Shown: positions 54,559 to 63,619 of the stretch, in pieces
Numbering within the stretch: the first letter of the stretch is position 1
How the letters are laid out: every line of letters begins with the position of its first letter
Assembly (NCBI RefSeq): GCF_000014965.1
Contig: NC_008554.1
Span: 2,778,001 to 2,842,000, forward strand
Source of the DNA: Syntrophobacter fumaroxidans MPOB
GTDB lineage: Bacteria; Desulfobacterota; Syntrophobacteria; Syntrophobacterales; Syntrophobacteraceae
Direction of reading: 5' to 3'
Length of the DNA stretch: 64,000 nt
Notes under the pieces: generated by a model
What the model was told of the DNA's origin: nothing
The model's database searches: none
The model's input: only the letters and a program-made list of their open reading frames with translations
Translations under genes and position numbers: made by a program

Positions 54559-55671
54559 TCAGGGAAGCATCGTCTTCAAATAGTGAGGCCGTCCGTCCCT
54601 GACCTCCATGATCACCACGCTCTTGACCGGATCTCCATGGCCGTTGAAGGAAATGACCCCCGTCACGCCTTCGAAGGAGCGTGTCTCGGCCAGTGCGGCA
54701 CGAATCCTGCCCCGCTCCGCGGAACCCGCCCGCTTGATGGCATCAGCCAATACCATGACCGCGTCGTAGGCCAGGGCCGTCCCGGTGCCGAAATCGGGCA
54801 CGTCGCCGTATCGTGCCGTGAATTCCCTCGACCGCCGTGAATCCATGGCCGGTGTCCAGTGCGATGAGTAGTACGCCCGTTTGAGACGGTCTCCACCCTT
54901 GGCCAGAAAGCTCGGATTGGCCAAACCGTCTCCGCCCACAAATTTGGATGTCACCCCTTTGTCCTGGGCGAGTACGGCAATGAGACCGCTTTCGTCATAT
55001 CCCGACAGGAAAAGAACGTCCGCCTGCACGCGGCCCGCGTCCCGGACCAGATCCTCGAAATCCCTCTGCCTGGACTTGTATTCCCTCACCAGGATCACCC
55101 TGCCGCCCAGCTGTTCAAAGTGTTTCTGGAAGACCTGGCAAATCCCGGTGCTGTACTCGCTTGCCAGATTGACGAACAGGGTTGCGGTGGAGGCCTTGAG
55201 GTCTTCTCGCGCGAATCGCGCCAGAGCGGCGCCCTGGACCTCGTCGGTGAAGCAGACGCGAAAGATGCAGTTGCCCACCCGCGTGATATCAGGATCGGTC
55301 GAATGGTTCGTGATCATCGGCACACCTCGGGCTTGAGCCACTTTTGCAATCGGCAGTGAATGCGGGCTCCGGGACGCACCCAATATGGCGACGGCATCGG
55401 AATCCGCCGCCCGCTCCGCCGCGAGGTGGGAGCCGATGGGGGTGCTCCGATTATCGTGGATCTCCAGTCGGAGCCGTCGGCCCAAAACGCCGCCGCGCGC
55501 GTTGATTTCCTCCACCGCGATCCGCACGCCCCGAACGGAGGTTGCGTTGGTGTCCGTGGCTTCCCCGGTCAAGGCATAGATGGCCGCTATCTCGATGACA
55601 TCCGCGGCCTGCGCGGGAAACGCCGCAACGGCCGCGGCCAGCGCGATGAACATCCAAAAGGCGCCCCTCAT
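54559..55671 (-). CDS. Periplasmic amino-acid-type binding protein (orphan, sensor-linked)
   Basis: A 370-residue type I periplasmic binding protein. It has a signal peptide (cleaved near AQAADVIEIAAI), the fold markers ATSVRGVRIAVEEINARGG and NRSTPIGSHLAAE, and Ser/Thr-rich ligand contacts in LGASRSPHSLP and NHSTDPDITRVG. AGGGGAACGCG precedes ATG 55671. It is a paralogue of the next gene. No ABC permease or ATPase gene accompanies the pair; both precede a hybrid kinase, so they probably serve as input sensors rather than for transport. Confidence 0.88.
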   Translation of the reverse strand: MRGAFWMFIALAAAVAAFPAQAADVIEIAAIYALTGEATDTNATSVRGVRIAVEEINARGGVLGRRLRLEIHDNRSTPIGSHLAAERAADSDAVAILGASRSPHSLPIAKVAQARGVPMITNHSTDPDITRVGNCIFRVCFTDEVQGAALARFAREDLKASTATLFVNLASEYSTGICQVFQKHFEQLGGRVILVREYKSRQRDFEDLVRDAGRVQADVLFLSGYDESGLIAVLAQDKGVTSKFVGGDGLANPSFLAKGGDRLKRAYYSSHWTPAMDSRRSREFTARYGDVPDFGTGTALAYDAVMVLADAIKRAGSAERGRIRAALAETRSFEGVTGVISFNGHGDPVKSVVIMEVRDGRPHYLKTMLP

Positions 55672-55762
55672 CGCGTTCCCCTGCAGTTCGCCATGGTCCA
55701 TCGGCCCTCCGGTCCGCTGCACCGCCTGCCGGCCGGCATTTTCATCGAGGCGGATTCTTCCA

Positions 55763-56896
55763 TCATTCCGGTTTGATGGTTTGGTAATACCTGGGGCTCC
55801 CTTTCTCCCATTTCAACATCACGATTTCCTTGTCGATCGGATCTCCCCCGCCGTGATAGCTTATCAGTCCGGTCGCTCCCCGAAAGTCCAGGGTGCCCGC
55901 CAGGCAATCCCGGATCCTGGCTCGATCCGACGTCCCCGCCCTCCTGATCGCATCCACGAGAAGCATCACGGCGTCATAGGCCAGGGGCGCGCTGAAGCTC
56001 TTGATTTCCGCGCCGTACTTCCGGAAATAGAGTTCCTTCAGGCGAAGGCTCTCGGCACGCGGAACGGACGGATGCCACGGCGCCGACTGGTAGCTGCCCT
56101 CAACGGCATCCCCGGCGTATATGGAAATCTCATCCCACGCATCACCGCCCAGGAACGTGGCACGTATTCCCATGGACACCCCCTGGCGGATCAGCAGCCC
56201 GCTGTCTCGCGTATAACCGGGAACATACACGACATCCGGCCTGGCCCGCCTGATCTGCTCCATGATATCGGAAAAATCGACCGCCTTGCCGCGATACTGG
56301 ACTTCACATGCGACCTTCCCACCGTAGAGCTGAAAGGATTCCGAGAAGCAATCGGCCAGCATCGCGCTGTAGTCCTCATCGATGTTCTTGGCCACCGCCA
56401 CCCTTCTGGCCCCCAGTTCCTTAAAGGCGAACCGGGCCATGGCTCTTCCCTGAAAGGAATCCACGAAGCATATGCGAAAGATGTAGTCCCCGACCCGGGT
56501 CACCATCGGATGAGTGGAACCGGGACTGATCATGGGAATCCCCGCTTTCTGCAGAACGGGAGCCATGGCCAGCGAATGGGAGCTCCAGTGGGCGCCGATC
56601 ACGGCGGTCATCCCCAGCCGGACCGCTTCTTCGGCCGCTTTCACGGAACCGATGGGGGTGCTTTGATTGTCCAGGAACACGAGCTTCACCGGACGCCCCT
56701 GCAATCCGCCCCCTTCGTTGACCTCTTCGACGGCAAGCTCCAGCATGGGAATCAGCGGCCCGTTATGCGTCGCCGCGATCCCGGAAAGGGAGAAGATCGC
56801 TCCCACGGTGATGGATTCAGCGGCCAAACCCGGACATGCAGACAGGACTATGGCCAGCAGGATCATCACGCAAAGGCTGCCGAACCGTCGCATCAT
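55763..56896 (-). CDS. Periplasmic amino-acid-type binding protein, paralogue
   Basis: A 377-residue type I binding protein with a signal peptide (lipoprotein-like SACPGLAA or standard cleavage), the segment NQSTPIGSVKAAEEAV, and ligand-site residues in GAHWSSHSLA and SPGSTHPMVTRVGDY. Blocks such as STPIGS, SHSL and FRxCFxDxxQGxAxARFA match its downstream neighbour, showing gene duplication. It is the first gene of the four-gene sensory set; the start uses ATG 56896 with a second ATG next to it. Confidence 0.87.
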   Translation of the reverse strand: MMRRFGSLCVMILLAIVLSACPGLAAESITVGAIFSLSGIAATHNGPLIPMLELAVEEVNEGGGLQGRPVKLVFLDNQSTPIGSVKAAEEAVRLGMTAVIGAHWSSHSLAMAPVLQKAGIPMISPGSTHPMVTRVGDYIFRICFVDSFQGRAMARFAFKELGARRVAVAKNIDEDYSAMLADCFSESFQLYGGKVACEVQYRGKAVDFSDIMEQIRRARPDVVYVPGYTRDSGLLIRQGVSMGIRATFLGGDAWDEISIYAGDAVEGSYQSAPWHPSVPRAESLRLKELYFRKYGAEIKSFSAPLAYDAVMLLVDAIRRAGTSDRARIRDCLAGTLDFRGATGLISYHGGGDPIDKEIVMLKWEKGSPRYYQTIKPE

Positions 56897-57546
56897 CGAT
56901 CACCCATCCGGTACAGGGGTCGCCGTCCGCTTGCCCGCATCCACTCACGGGATGGAACTCAGCCGGAGAGGGCACACCCGAAGGGCGGCAGCCGTCATGA
57001 CCTTGAACGCAATCCCAGTCGGTTCGGCCGCCGGAACCGGCTGACCGTCGGGGGATAGACGTCCCGTCCGCGGCTTCTTCGGTGCTCCGCCCGCACCAGC
57101 GCCGGAGCGGTTGCTTTCCTTGCGCGAGGGCAAATTGGGCCGGCAACGGCCATTACAGTGTACGCACATGTTACGGCAAAGGAATGAAATAACAAAGCAT
57201 TTTCTTTTCACCGGAGCCAGTTCCCGCATCTCGGGTTCGCCCAGGACTCCGGAGCCGATGCCGGGCGCCGGACCGGCACCGGCATACGTAAAGATACGCT
57301 GGGGACGACCCGTGGAGTGTCGAGGAACACGTCTTTTGTCTGCACTCTTCGGACGGCCGGAGGCCAACAAATGCGTTCAACAGGGAGCGGAATGTGGTAT
57401 GATTTAAAGCAATGCGTTTATCCTGTTGAAGCAGACAGTCTATTGCCCGGTGAACCGTTTGAGCGGGAATGTGGCCGTCGCGCGCCTTCTCGAGAAAGGG
57501 AGGCGGGGGGTGCCGTTCGTTCCGGCGGCCGCCTCCAGGGGTAGTC
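56897..57546. other. Divergent intergenic region, no gene seen
   Basis: It separates the sensory operon from a PAS kinase transcribed the other way. No coding frame, repeat or RNA gene was found. Promoters for both sides should lie here. A GG-N11-GC sequence near 57390 is one base too long for sigma-54. Confidence 0.4.
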
Positions 57547-59202
57547 ATGCCGAAAAAACCATCCTATGAAGAGCTGAAACGGAAAGTGGACCTTCTCGAT
57601 CGGGCTGTTCGAGAGAACGCGAGGGTGGAGGCGGACCTCCGGGAGGAATTGGAGAAGCTCCGGGCACTGTACCAAGCGGCGGTCTCGCAGTCGGACGACC
57701 TGCTTCGCGAGAGTGAGGAACGGTTCCGATTCATGGTGGAAACCACCGGGGATGTCATCTACCGCCTGCATTATGACACCATGCGCTACGACTACCTGAG
57801 TCCCGGAATCCAGAAGCTCACCGGATATCCGCCGGAAGAAATCATGGACTCCGGCTTTTCCCGGCTGGTGACCCGAATCGATCTGCCCGGAAAGGAAGAC
57901 GTCGATCCGGAAGTGCTGGTCAGAGATCGGCACGAAGGGAAAACCGGGGAGTACAGGGGAGACTACCTGATCGTGACCAGGACGGGAGAACGCAAGTGGT
58001 TGAGAGACCATTCCTTTCCCTGGTACGATGAGTCCGGCAGACTCGTGGGTTCTGTCGGAATACTGAGCGACGTGAGCGAATACAGGGAGGCCGAGGCGCT
58101 GGTGAGGCTGCGCACGGCCGACCTGGAGGAATCCGAAGAGAAATACCGGACGATCGTCGAGAACGTTCCGCTGGTCGTCTACCGCATAAGGCCGACGGGG
58201 GAATTGCTGTTCATCAATCAGTTCGTCGAGGAGATCATCGGCTATGGCCCGGCCGAGATACTCCGGGAGCCGGCTCTGTGGAGTAGAGCGATCTACGATG
58301 AAGACCGCTCAAGGGTCGCGGACCTCCGGAAGAAAGCGCTTCTCGACGGCAGGGAGTTCATCGCCGAATACCGTGTCGTGCACAAGAACGGCTCCATCGT
58401 CCACGTGATGGACCACGCCATCCCGACCCGGACGCCCGATGGCCGGGTGAACACGCTGGACGGCATCATCATGGATGTGACGGGGCGCGTGAAGCTCCAG
58501 GAACAACTCATTCGGAGCGAAGGAATAAAGACGATCAGCGAGGTTTCCGCCAGACTGGCGCACGAAATCCGCAACCCCCTGGTTTCGGCGGGCGGGTTCG
58601 CGCGGCGCCTGCTTTCGTCCATGCCCCCCAGCGACCCGAATCGGGACAAGGTGGAGATCATCGTCAAGGAAGTCAGCCGTCTCGAAGGCATCCTGCGCAT
58701 GATCCTCAATTACATCCAGCCCATCGAGCTCGAGCTGTCGCCGGTGGACCCGAAATCACTGGTGGAAACGGCATTGCGCGGAATCGAAACGGACCTGAGG
58801 GAAAAGGCCGTTGCCATCCGCGCCACATTGCTCCCTGGCCTGCCCCGTATCGCGGTCGACGAGCTCCAGATGAAGCAGGTCTTGAAGAGCCTGTTGAAAA
58901 AGGCGCTGAGTCAAATGGTTCCCGGCGACACGCTGACCATCTCCTCCGCCCTGGAGGAGGACGTGATCGAGCTGTTGGTGCGTTATCCGGTCCGGAACCT
59001 GTCACCCGAGGACGTGGACCACTTCTTCTATCCCTTCACGACATCGAAGATGGACTACCCGGCGGCCGATCTCCCCATGTCGAAAATCATCGTGCACAAG
59101 CACGGAGGGGAGATCGAGGTTTCGCAGGAATCGCCCGGCCTTATCGCCATCCGGATCTCCCTGCCCGTCCGGTGGCGCCCCTTCCGGATGGAGGGACACT
59201 GA
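57547..59202 (+). CDS. PAS-domain histidine kinase with degenerate ATPase domain
   Basis: A 551-residue soluble protein. It has a coiled coil (about 5-60), two PAS domains (about 58-180 and 195-315), HisKA with His339 (SARLAHEIRNPL), then a region matching HATPase in outline. The N-box reads QVLKSLLKKALSQM without its Asn residues, G1 reads RYPVRN instead of DxGxG, and G2 has YPAADLP in place of GTGLGLP. ATP binding is therefore unlikely. ATG 57547 follows AGGGG. It may be a dimerising or phospho-accepting protein without kinase activity. Confidence 0.88.
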   Translation: MPKKPSYEELKRKVDLLDRAVRENARVEADLREELEKLRALYQAAVSQSDDLLRESEERFRFMVETTGDVIYRLHYDTMRYDYLSPGIQKLTGYPPEEIMDSGFSRLVTRIDLPGKEDVDPEVLVRDRHEGKTGEYRGDYLIVTRTGERKWLRDHSFPWYDESGRLVGSVGILSDVSEYREAEALVRLRTADLEESEEKYRTIVENVPLVVYRIRPTGELLFINQFVEEIIGYGPAEILREPALWSRAIYDEDRSRVADLRKKALLDGREFIAEYRVVHKNGSIVHVMDHAIPTRTPDGRVNTLDGIIMDVTGRVKLQEQLIRSEGIKTISEVSARLAHEIRNPLVSAGGFARRLLSSMPPSDPNRDKVEIIVKEVSRLEGILRMILNYIQPIELELSPVDPKSLVETALRGIETDLREKAVAIRATLLPGLPRIAVDELQMKQVLKSLLKKALSQMVPGDTLTISSALEEDVIELLVRYPVRNLSPEDVDHFFYPFTTSKMDYPAADLPMSKIIVHKHGGEIEVSQESPGLIAIRISLPVRWRPFRMEGH

Positions 59203-59510
59203 CGCTTCCCTGTGCCGACGCAGGCAAGATGCGTTGGGCCGCAAACCCGTACCGGTCGTCCTCCTGACGGGGAGGGCGCAAGGCCTCCTTCGTCCGAACC
59301 GTTTTCGGATGCCGGCCGAGACTCGCCGAGATTTCCCGATTGCCGATCCGGCCCGTCTCGTCCTATGATGTACCTGGCCGAAGGCCGGCATTCCAGGACG
59401 GTCCCGGAGCTGAGCCGGACGGATGCCGCTCATGGACGGTTCCGGACTCGGAAACCGGCAACGGATTCCCCGTTGGTGCTCGTGACCTCTCGTGAACGTG
59501 GATCATCGCT
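59203..59510. other. Intergenic spacer, no gene seen
   Basis: No coding frame, repeat or clear terminator was recognised between the PAS kinase and the DMT transporter. Confidence 0.4.
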
Positions 59511-60437
59511 TTGAAGACACAAAGAATCCAGGGTTTGACCCTTGCGCTGGCGGCAGCCGGATTTGCCACGATATACGACATCATCACCCGTTTCGGTTCC
59601 TCGGGAATCACGCCCTGGCAGATCCTTCTGACCAGGGCCGTTTTCGGACTGGCTCTCACAGCCGTCCTGGCCCGGGCTTTCCATCTGAATCCGCTGGGCA
59701 GAAATCGTCCGGGCATGCTGCTCACGGGACTCATTCTCGTCGTGGGAGTGCTTTGCTTTATTTTCGCCCTGTTTCGCCTGCCGGTGTTCGAGGCGGTTTT
59801 GCTTCTGTATCTCTATCCCGTCTTCGCCGCCCTCTTCTCGCCGTTCCTCGTCGATGAACGGATCGGTCTGAAGCTGTGGACCCTGATCGCCGTCGCCTTC
59901 TGTGGAACCGCATTTGTCCTGTGGCCGCAGGGCGCCGTCTCGGATGTCAACGGGGGACACCTCCTGGGGGTTGGATCGGGTTTCTGCCACGGGCTTGCCC
60001 TGACTCTGGTGCGCCGGTTCAGCAGGCACAACGGCGCCGTGACCCCATTTTTCTACTTCTGCGCGGTCGGGGCGGTGGTCTCGGCGGTCGCCGTGGGTCT
60101 CAGCCCGGCATCGACGCCCTTGAGCCTCGAGGGTTGGGCGGCTCTGGGCGGCATCGCCGTCACCGCGGGCCTTGCGCAGCTTTGCATGATCAAATCGGCG
60201 ACCTGCATCTCCTCCGCGGAAGTCGGAATCGTCGGGATGTCGGAAATCGTCTTCGGCGGCCTTGCGAGCTACGTGCTGTTCAGTGAAGCCGTCGGCCTGC
60301 GTCAGATCCTGGGCGGGGTCCTGGTCGTCTCCAGCGCGGTCGTCCTGGCCCTCGACACCACCCGGGATGCGGCGGTCCGGCGGGAGCCGGCGCGAGCCCG
60401 TCCTCCCCGGCGAATTGGGGGACATTCCGTCGATTGA
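59511..60437 (+). CDS. EamA/RhaT-type (DMT superfamily) transporter
   Basis: A 308-residue membrane protein with ten predicted helices in two EamA repeats (about 10-135 and 150-285). The first ends at FLVDERIGLKLWTLIAVAFCG and the second at YVLFSEAVGLRQILGGVLVVSSAV, the usual E-x-x repeat ends. It probably exports a metabolite or drug across the inner membrane. The start is a TTG at 59511 with only a weak ribosome site; no better in-frame start is visible. Substrate is unknown. Confidence 0.82.
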   Translation: MKTQRIQGLTLALAAAGFATIYDIITRFGSSGITPWQILLTRAVFGLALTAVLARAFHLNPLGRNRPGMLLTGLILVVGVLCFIFALFRLPVFEAVLLLYLYPVFAALFSPFLVDERIGLKLWTLIAVAFCGTAFVLWPQGAVSDVNGGHLLGVGSGFCHGLALTLVRRFSRHNGAVTPFFYFCAVGAVVSAVAVGLSPASTPLSLEGWAALGGIAVTAGLAQLCMIKSATCISSAEVGIVGMSEIVFGGLASYVLFSEAVGLRQILGGVLVVSSAVVLALDTTRDAAVRREPARARPPRRIGGHSVD

Positions 60438-60580
60438 GGCCGCGGCTCGCCCGGGGTCCTTCGCAAGCGCCCGCTCAAACAACCTTTGACTGCTTTTGAA
60501 TTGCTTGATAGTCTCCGGTTCCGACAGCCGCCGTTCGGGTTCGGTTCTCGATTCGCCCCAATTCACCGGGAGGACGCATC

Positions 60581-61030
60581 ATGCTTTCCGCATGGCATCT
60601 GTGGATGATTCTGGCAATAATCCTCTTCATAGCGGAGATTTTTACGCCCGCATTCGTGCTTGCGTCCTTCGGAATCGGCTGCATGGCCTCCTCGCTTGCA
60701 GCGGGACTGGGCCTCGGCCTCAAGATGCAGATTCTCGGGTTCATCGCAGGAACCCTCGTGGCCTTCTTCACCGTCCGGCCACTGTTTACCCGGTATTGCT
60801 ACAAGGCGTCCCCGCACACGCGAACGAACCTCGACGCACTGATCGGAACGATCGGTCGCGTGACGGAAACCATCGACGATGCGGGCGGTTCCGGTCGTGT
60901 CACGGTTGGAGGCGATGACTGGAAGGCCGTCGCCGCCAATGGAGAAACGATCGAAATGAATGCGCGGGTCGAAGTGATCGGGATCGAGGGGGTCAAGGTC
61001 ATCGTAAGACGCGCTCCGACATCGAAATGA
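60581..61030 (+). CDS. NfeD-like membrane protein
   Basis: The 149-residue protein has an N-terminal hairpin of two to three helices (to about 70) and a C-terminal OB-fold beta domain (GTIGRVTETIDDAG, GRVTVGGDDWKAVA). NfeD proteins work with stomatins in membrane microdomains. GGGAGG is six to seven bases before the ATG. The stomatin gene follows 13 bases after its stop codon, so the pair is an operon. Confidence 0.92.
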   Translation: MLSAWHLWMILAIILFIAEIFTPAFVLASFGIGCMASSLAAGLGLGLKMQILGFIAGTLVAFFTVRPLFTRYCYKASPHTRTNLDALIGTIGRVTETIDDAGGSGRVTVGGDDWKAVAANGETIEMNARVEVIGIEGVKVIVRRAPTSK

Positions 61031-61043
61031 GGAGGAATTGACC

Positions 61044-62114
61044 ATGGGATTGTTGATCGTCCTGACGGTACTGGCCGTGTTCGTTATCTTTTTCGCCGTG
61101 AGAGGGTTCATGATCATCCAGCAGAGCGAGACGATGGTCATCGAACGACTCGGAAGATACCACCGGACGCTTTCCTCCGGCATCAACATCCTCTGGCCCC
61201 TCTTCGACAAACCCCGACAGATCGAATGGCGTTACGTTCAGACCGACTCTTCCGGACGGACGTTCGTGCGCAGGGAAACCGTCAAGCGAATCGACCTTCG
61301 CGAGACGGTCTATGATTTCCCCAAACAGAGCGTCATCACGAAGGACAACGTGGTCACCGAGCTGAACGCTCTGCTTTATTTCCAGGTCATCGACCCCGTG
61401 AAGGCGGTGTACGAGATCGCCAATCTTCCCGACGCCATCGAAAAGCTCACCCAGACCACCCTCCGAAACCTCATCGGCGAGCTGGACCTGGATGAGACGC
61501 TGTCATCCCGGGACACAATCAACAGCAAATTGAGAGCGATACTCGACGATGCGTCGGACAAGTGGGGGGTAAAGGTCAACCGGGTCGAACTGCAGGATAT
61601 CAGTCCTCCACCCGAGATCAGGGTCGCCATGGAAAAGCAGATGCGGGCCGAACGCGATCGAAGGGCGGCGATCCTCGAAGCGGAAGGGTTGAAGCAGGCC
61701 CGTATTCTTGAAGCCGAGGGAGCGCGGACCGCGGAGATCAACAAGGCCGAAGGGGAGAAGCAGGCCCGCATCCTGGTTGCCGAAGGGGAGGCGCTCGCAA
61801 GAGTCAGAACCGCCGAAGCGGAAGGCATGGCGATCAAGATGATCACGGAGGCCGTTGCCTTGAGCAAAGGCGACCCCACCAACTACCTGATCGCCGTCAA
61901 GTATATCGAGACGCTTAAGGAAATGGTGTCCGGACAGAACAACAAAGTGGTCTATCTGCCGTACGAAGCGACGGCGGTTCTCGGTTCCATCGGCGGGATA
62001 AAGGATATGCTGGAAACGATGCGGCCGATGCAGAACTTTCCCGGGAAGCCCGCGAAGGAATCGCCTCGTCAGGCCGGTGACGATTCCGACCTCATCATTT
62101 CGAACATCGAGTGA
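61044..62114 (+). CDS. SPFH-domain stomatin-like protein (slipin/QmcA)
   Basis: The 356-residue protein has an N-terminal membrane helix (about 2-22), an SPFH/prohibitin domain (about 25-190; RLGRYHRTLSSGINILWP, DNVVTELNALLYF), and a long helix with AEG-type repeats (LEAEGLKQARILEAEGARTAE and following). The tail is charged. It forms oligomers in the membrane and is usually paired with NfeD. GAGGAGG lies eight bases before the ATG 61044; a TTG two codons upstream is a less likely start. Confidence 0.93.
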   Translation: MGLLIVLTVLAVFVIFFAVRGFMIIQQSETMVIERLGRYHRTLSSGINILWPLFDKPRQIEWRYVQTDSSGRTFVRRETVKRIDLRETVYDFPKQSVITKDNVVTELNALLYFQVIDPVKAVYEIANLPDAIEKLTQTTLRNLIGELDLDETLSSRDTINSKLRAILDDASDKWGVKVNRVELQDISPPPEIRVAMEKQMRAERDRRAAILEAEGLKQARILEAEGARTAEINKAEGEKQARILVAEGEALARVRTAEAEGMAIKMITEAVALSKGDPTNYLIAVKYIETLKEMVSGQNNKVVYLPYEATAVLGSIGGIKDMLETMRPMQNFPGKPAKESPRQAGDDSDLIISNIE

Positions 62115-62989
62115 CCCCCTCGTTCCCGTGCCGCCGACGGGCGCCCTCTCGTTGCCCGTTGGTTTGCGGCCTGGAGCCGGGCGGAACGGAAACGCCGCGC
62201 CGGACCGACCCGCCGCACGTCCCCGGAGTCGTCGCGCCGCTTACCGGGGGTGTTTCGTTGAACCGGCGGATTCGAGGCTCCCTTTCGATTTACCTGGTCT
62301 TAACCCTTAATGGAACAGAACCCGGGCCCTTGAGACCGGGAATAATCTTGTCAGGAATTAAGGATGTCCATTTGTCGCAATATGAATATTAGTGGAGATA
62401 TATTCTTGAAGGCAATTCGTTACCATTAATAATTATTCATTAATCTATGATGAATAAATTTTCATTTAGCTTTTATGTATTGCATTTGTTCCATGGATCA
62501 CTTATAGTCTGAAACTAGGATTCGTATACTACTACAGCACAGTTCCAAATTCCTCACGGGCGAGGCTTGCCTCGCCCTTCCAACACGATAAGGGCAACCG
62601 CTGCGGCATTATTGCATCATCGAAGCCATATATTATGCAATGATAACAACTATCAATCCGTAAACTATGGAAAGTCCGGCTGTCATGAACGCCGATCATT
62701 TGTATACGTCGGGCCGACTCGCATGGTCCATGTCAAGTAGTCTCACGGATCCCCGGGGCATCGTCGGAGGACCGGACCGGTCCCGGCGAGCGCTCCCTCA
62801 TCGGTCCCCGCAACGCGGAAGGAGCCTCCCCCCGGGGCAGATTCAAGGGCTCCGTTCCTTTCCGGACCCCGTCCATGGAGTGTCCCGGAGTCCCTCGTTG
62901 TCCGCAGGGCTCCCGGCCGCGCCGCAGGCCGGGGGGAACCGAATGGCTGTCGCCGCGCGCCGAGGGAAACGCCCGAATCGGGTGGGCAC
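62115..62989. other. Intergenic region with an AT-rich core, no gene seen
   Basis: About 62290-62720 is clearly AT-rich, the second such patch in the window. It contains a perfect 9-bp hairpin (62559-62578). No coding frame is supported. Its origin is unclear. Confidence 0.5.
62559..62578 (+). terminator. Palindromic hairpin in AT-rich DNA
   Basis: GGGCGAGGC-TT-GCCTCGCCC is a perfect 9-bp inverted repeat followed by TTCC. It is 445 bases past the stomatin gene, so its link to that gene is uncertain. It may be part of a short repeat unit. Confidence 0.4.
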
Positions 62990-63424
62990 ATGATACGGAT
63001 AACGAACCGCATATCCATCCCGGAGGAGGAGCTCAGCTTCACCGCATCGCTCAGCAGCGGGCCGGGGGGCCAGAACGTGAACAAGCTGAACACCCGGGTG
63101 ACGCTCCGGTTCGATCTGGCCAACTCGCCGAGCCTTTCCCCGGAGGACAAGGCTCTCATCGCCACTCGTCTCGGTACCCGCATCGCCAAGGACGGCATGC
63201 TCCGCGTGGTGTCCCAGTCGACGCGCAGTCAACACGCCAACCGGGAGTTGGCCGTGGAGCGGTTCGCGGAGCTTCTGAAATCGGCGCTGAAGCGAGCGCC
63301 CGTGAGGAAAGAGACGCGGGTGAGCAAAGCGGCCAAGGAGCGGCGATTGGAGGAGAAGAAGCTGCGGAGCAGTGTCAAGCGACAGAGGTCGAAGGGGAAT
63401 GCCGACAACGACCGGGACATGTGA
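62990..63424 (+). CDS. arfB: Alternative ribosome-rescue factor / peptidyl-tRNA hydrolase
   Basis: The 144-residue protein has the release-factor GGQ motif (SSGPGGQNVNK) at 23-33, followed by TRVTLRFDL and QSTRSQHANRE, and a long basic tail (KAAKERRLEEKKLRSSVKRQR) that enters the mRNA channel in ArfB. It frees stalled ribosomes by hydrolysing peptidyl-tRNA without a stop codon. The ATG at 62990 has a weak GGGTGGG site. Lies alone before a dispersed repeat. Confidence 0.93.
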   Translation: MIRITNRISIPEEELSFTASLSSGPGGQNVNKLNTRVTLRFDLANSPSLSPEDKALIATRLGTRIAKDGMLRVVSQSTRSQHANRELAVERFAELLKSALKRAPVRKETRVSKAAKERRLEEKKLRSSVKRQRSKGNADNDRDM

Positions 63425-63435
63425 TGCCGGGTTAC

Positions 63436-63590
63436 CCAGCAAAAAGATTCCAGGGGGAGCCTGTTTTCATGCTTCGCGGGTGACGCGGGCGCCATGGGCA
63501 ATTTCGTTCGAGATGACGGCATTGGGCGGGAGGGTATAAGGCTCTCCCTTGCATGCATGACCTGCACATCGGTCCATGCAAGGCCGATTG
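63436..63590 (-). repeat. Dispersed intergenic repeat, copy G (inverted)
   Basis: Read on the minus strand it gives AACGAAATTGCCCATGGCGC, then CACCCGCGAAGCATGAAAAC, and before these TATACCCTCCCGCCCAATGC. It is in the opposite orientation to copies B to F, between ArfB and the nitrilase end. Confidence 0.85.
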
Positions 63591-63619
63591 GGTTTTCTCG
63601 ATTTGAACGCGAAAAACCC

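Noticed and set aside
57390-57410. Sigma-54-like sequence before the PAS kinase
   Set aside because: Spacing between GG and GC is eleven bases, which normally abolishes sigma-54 recognition.
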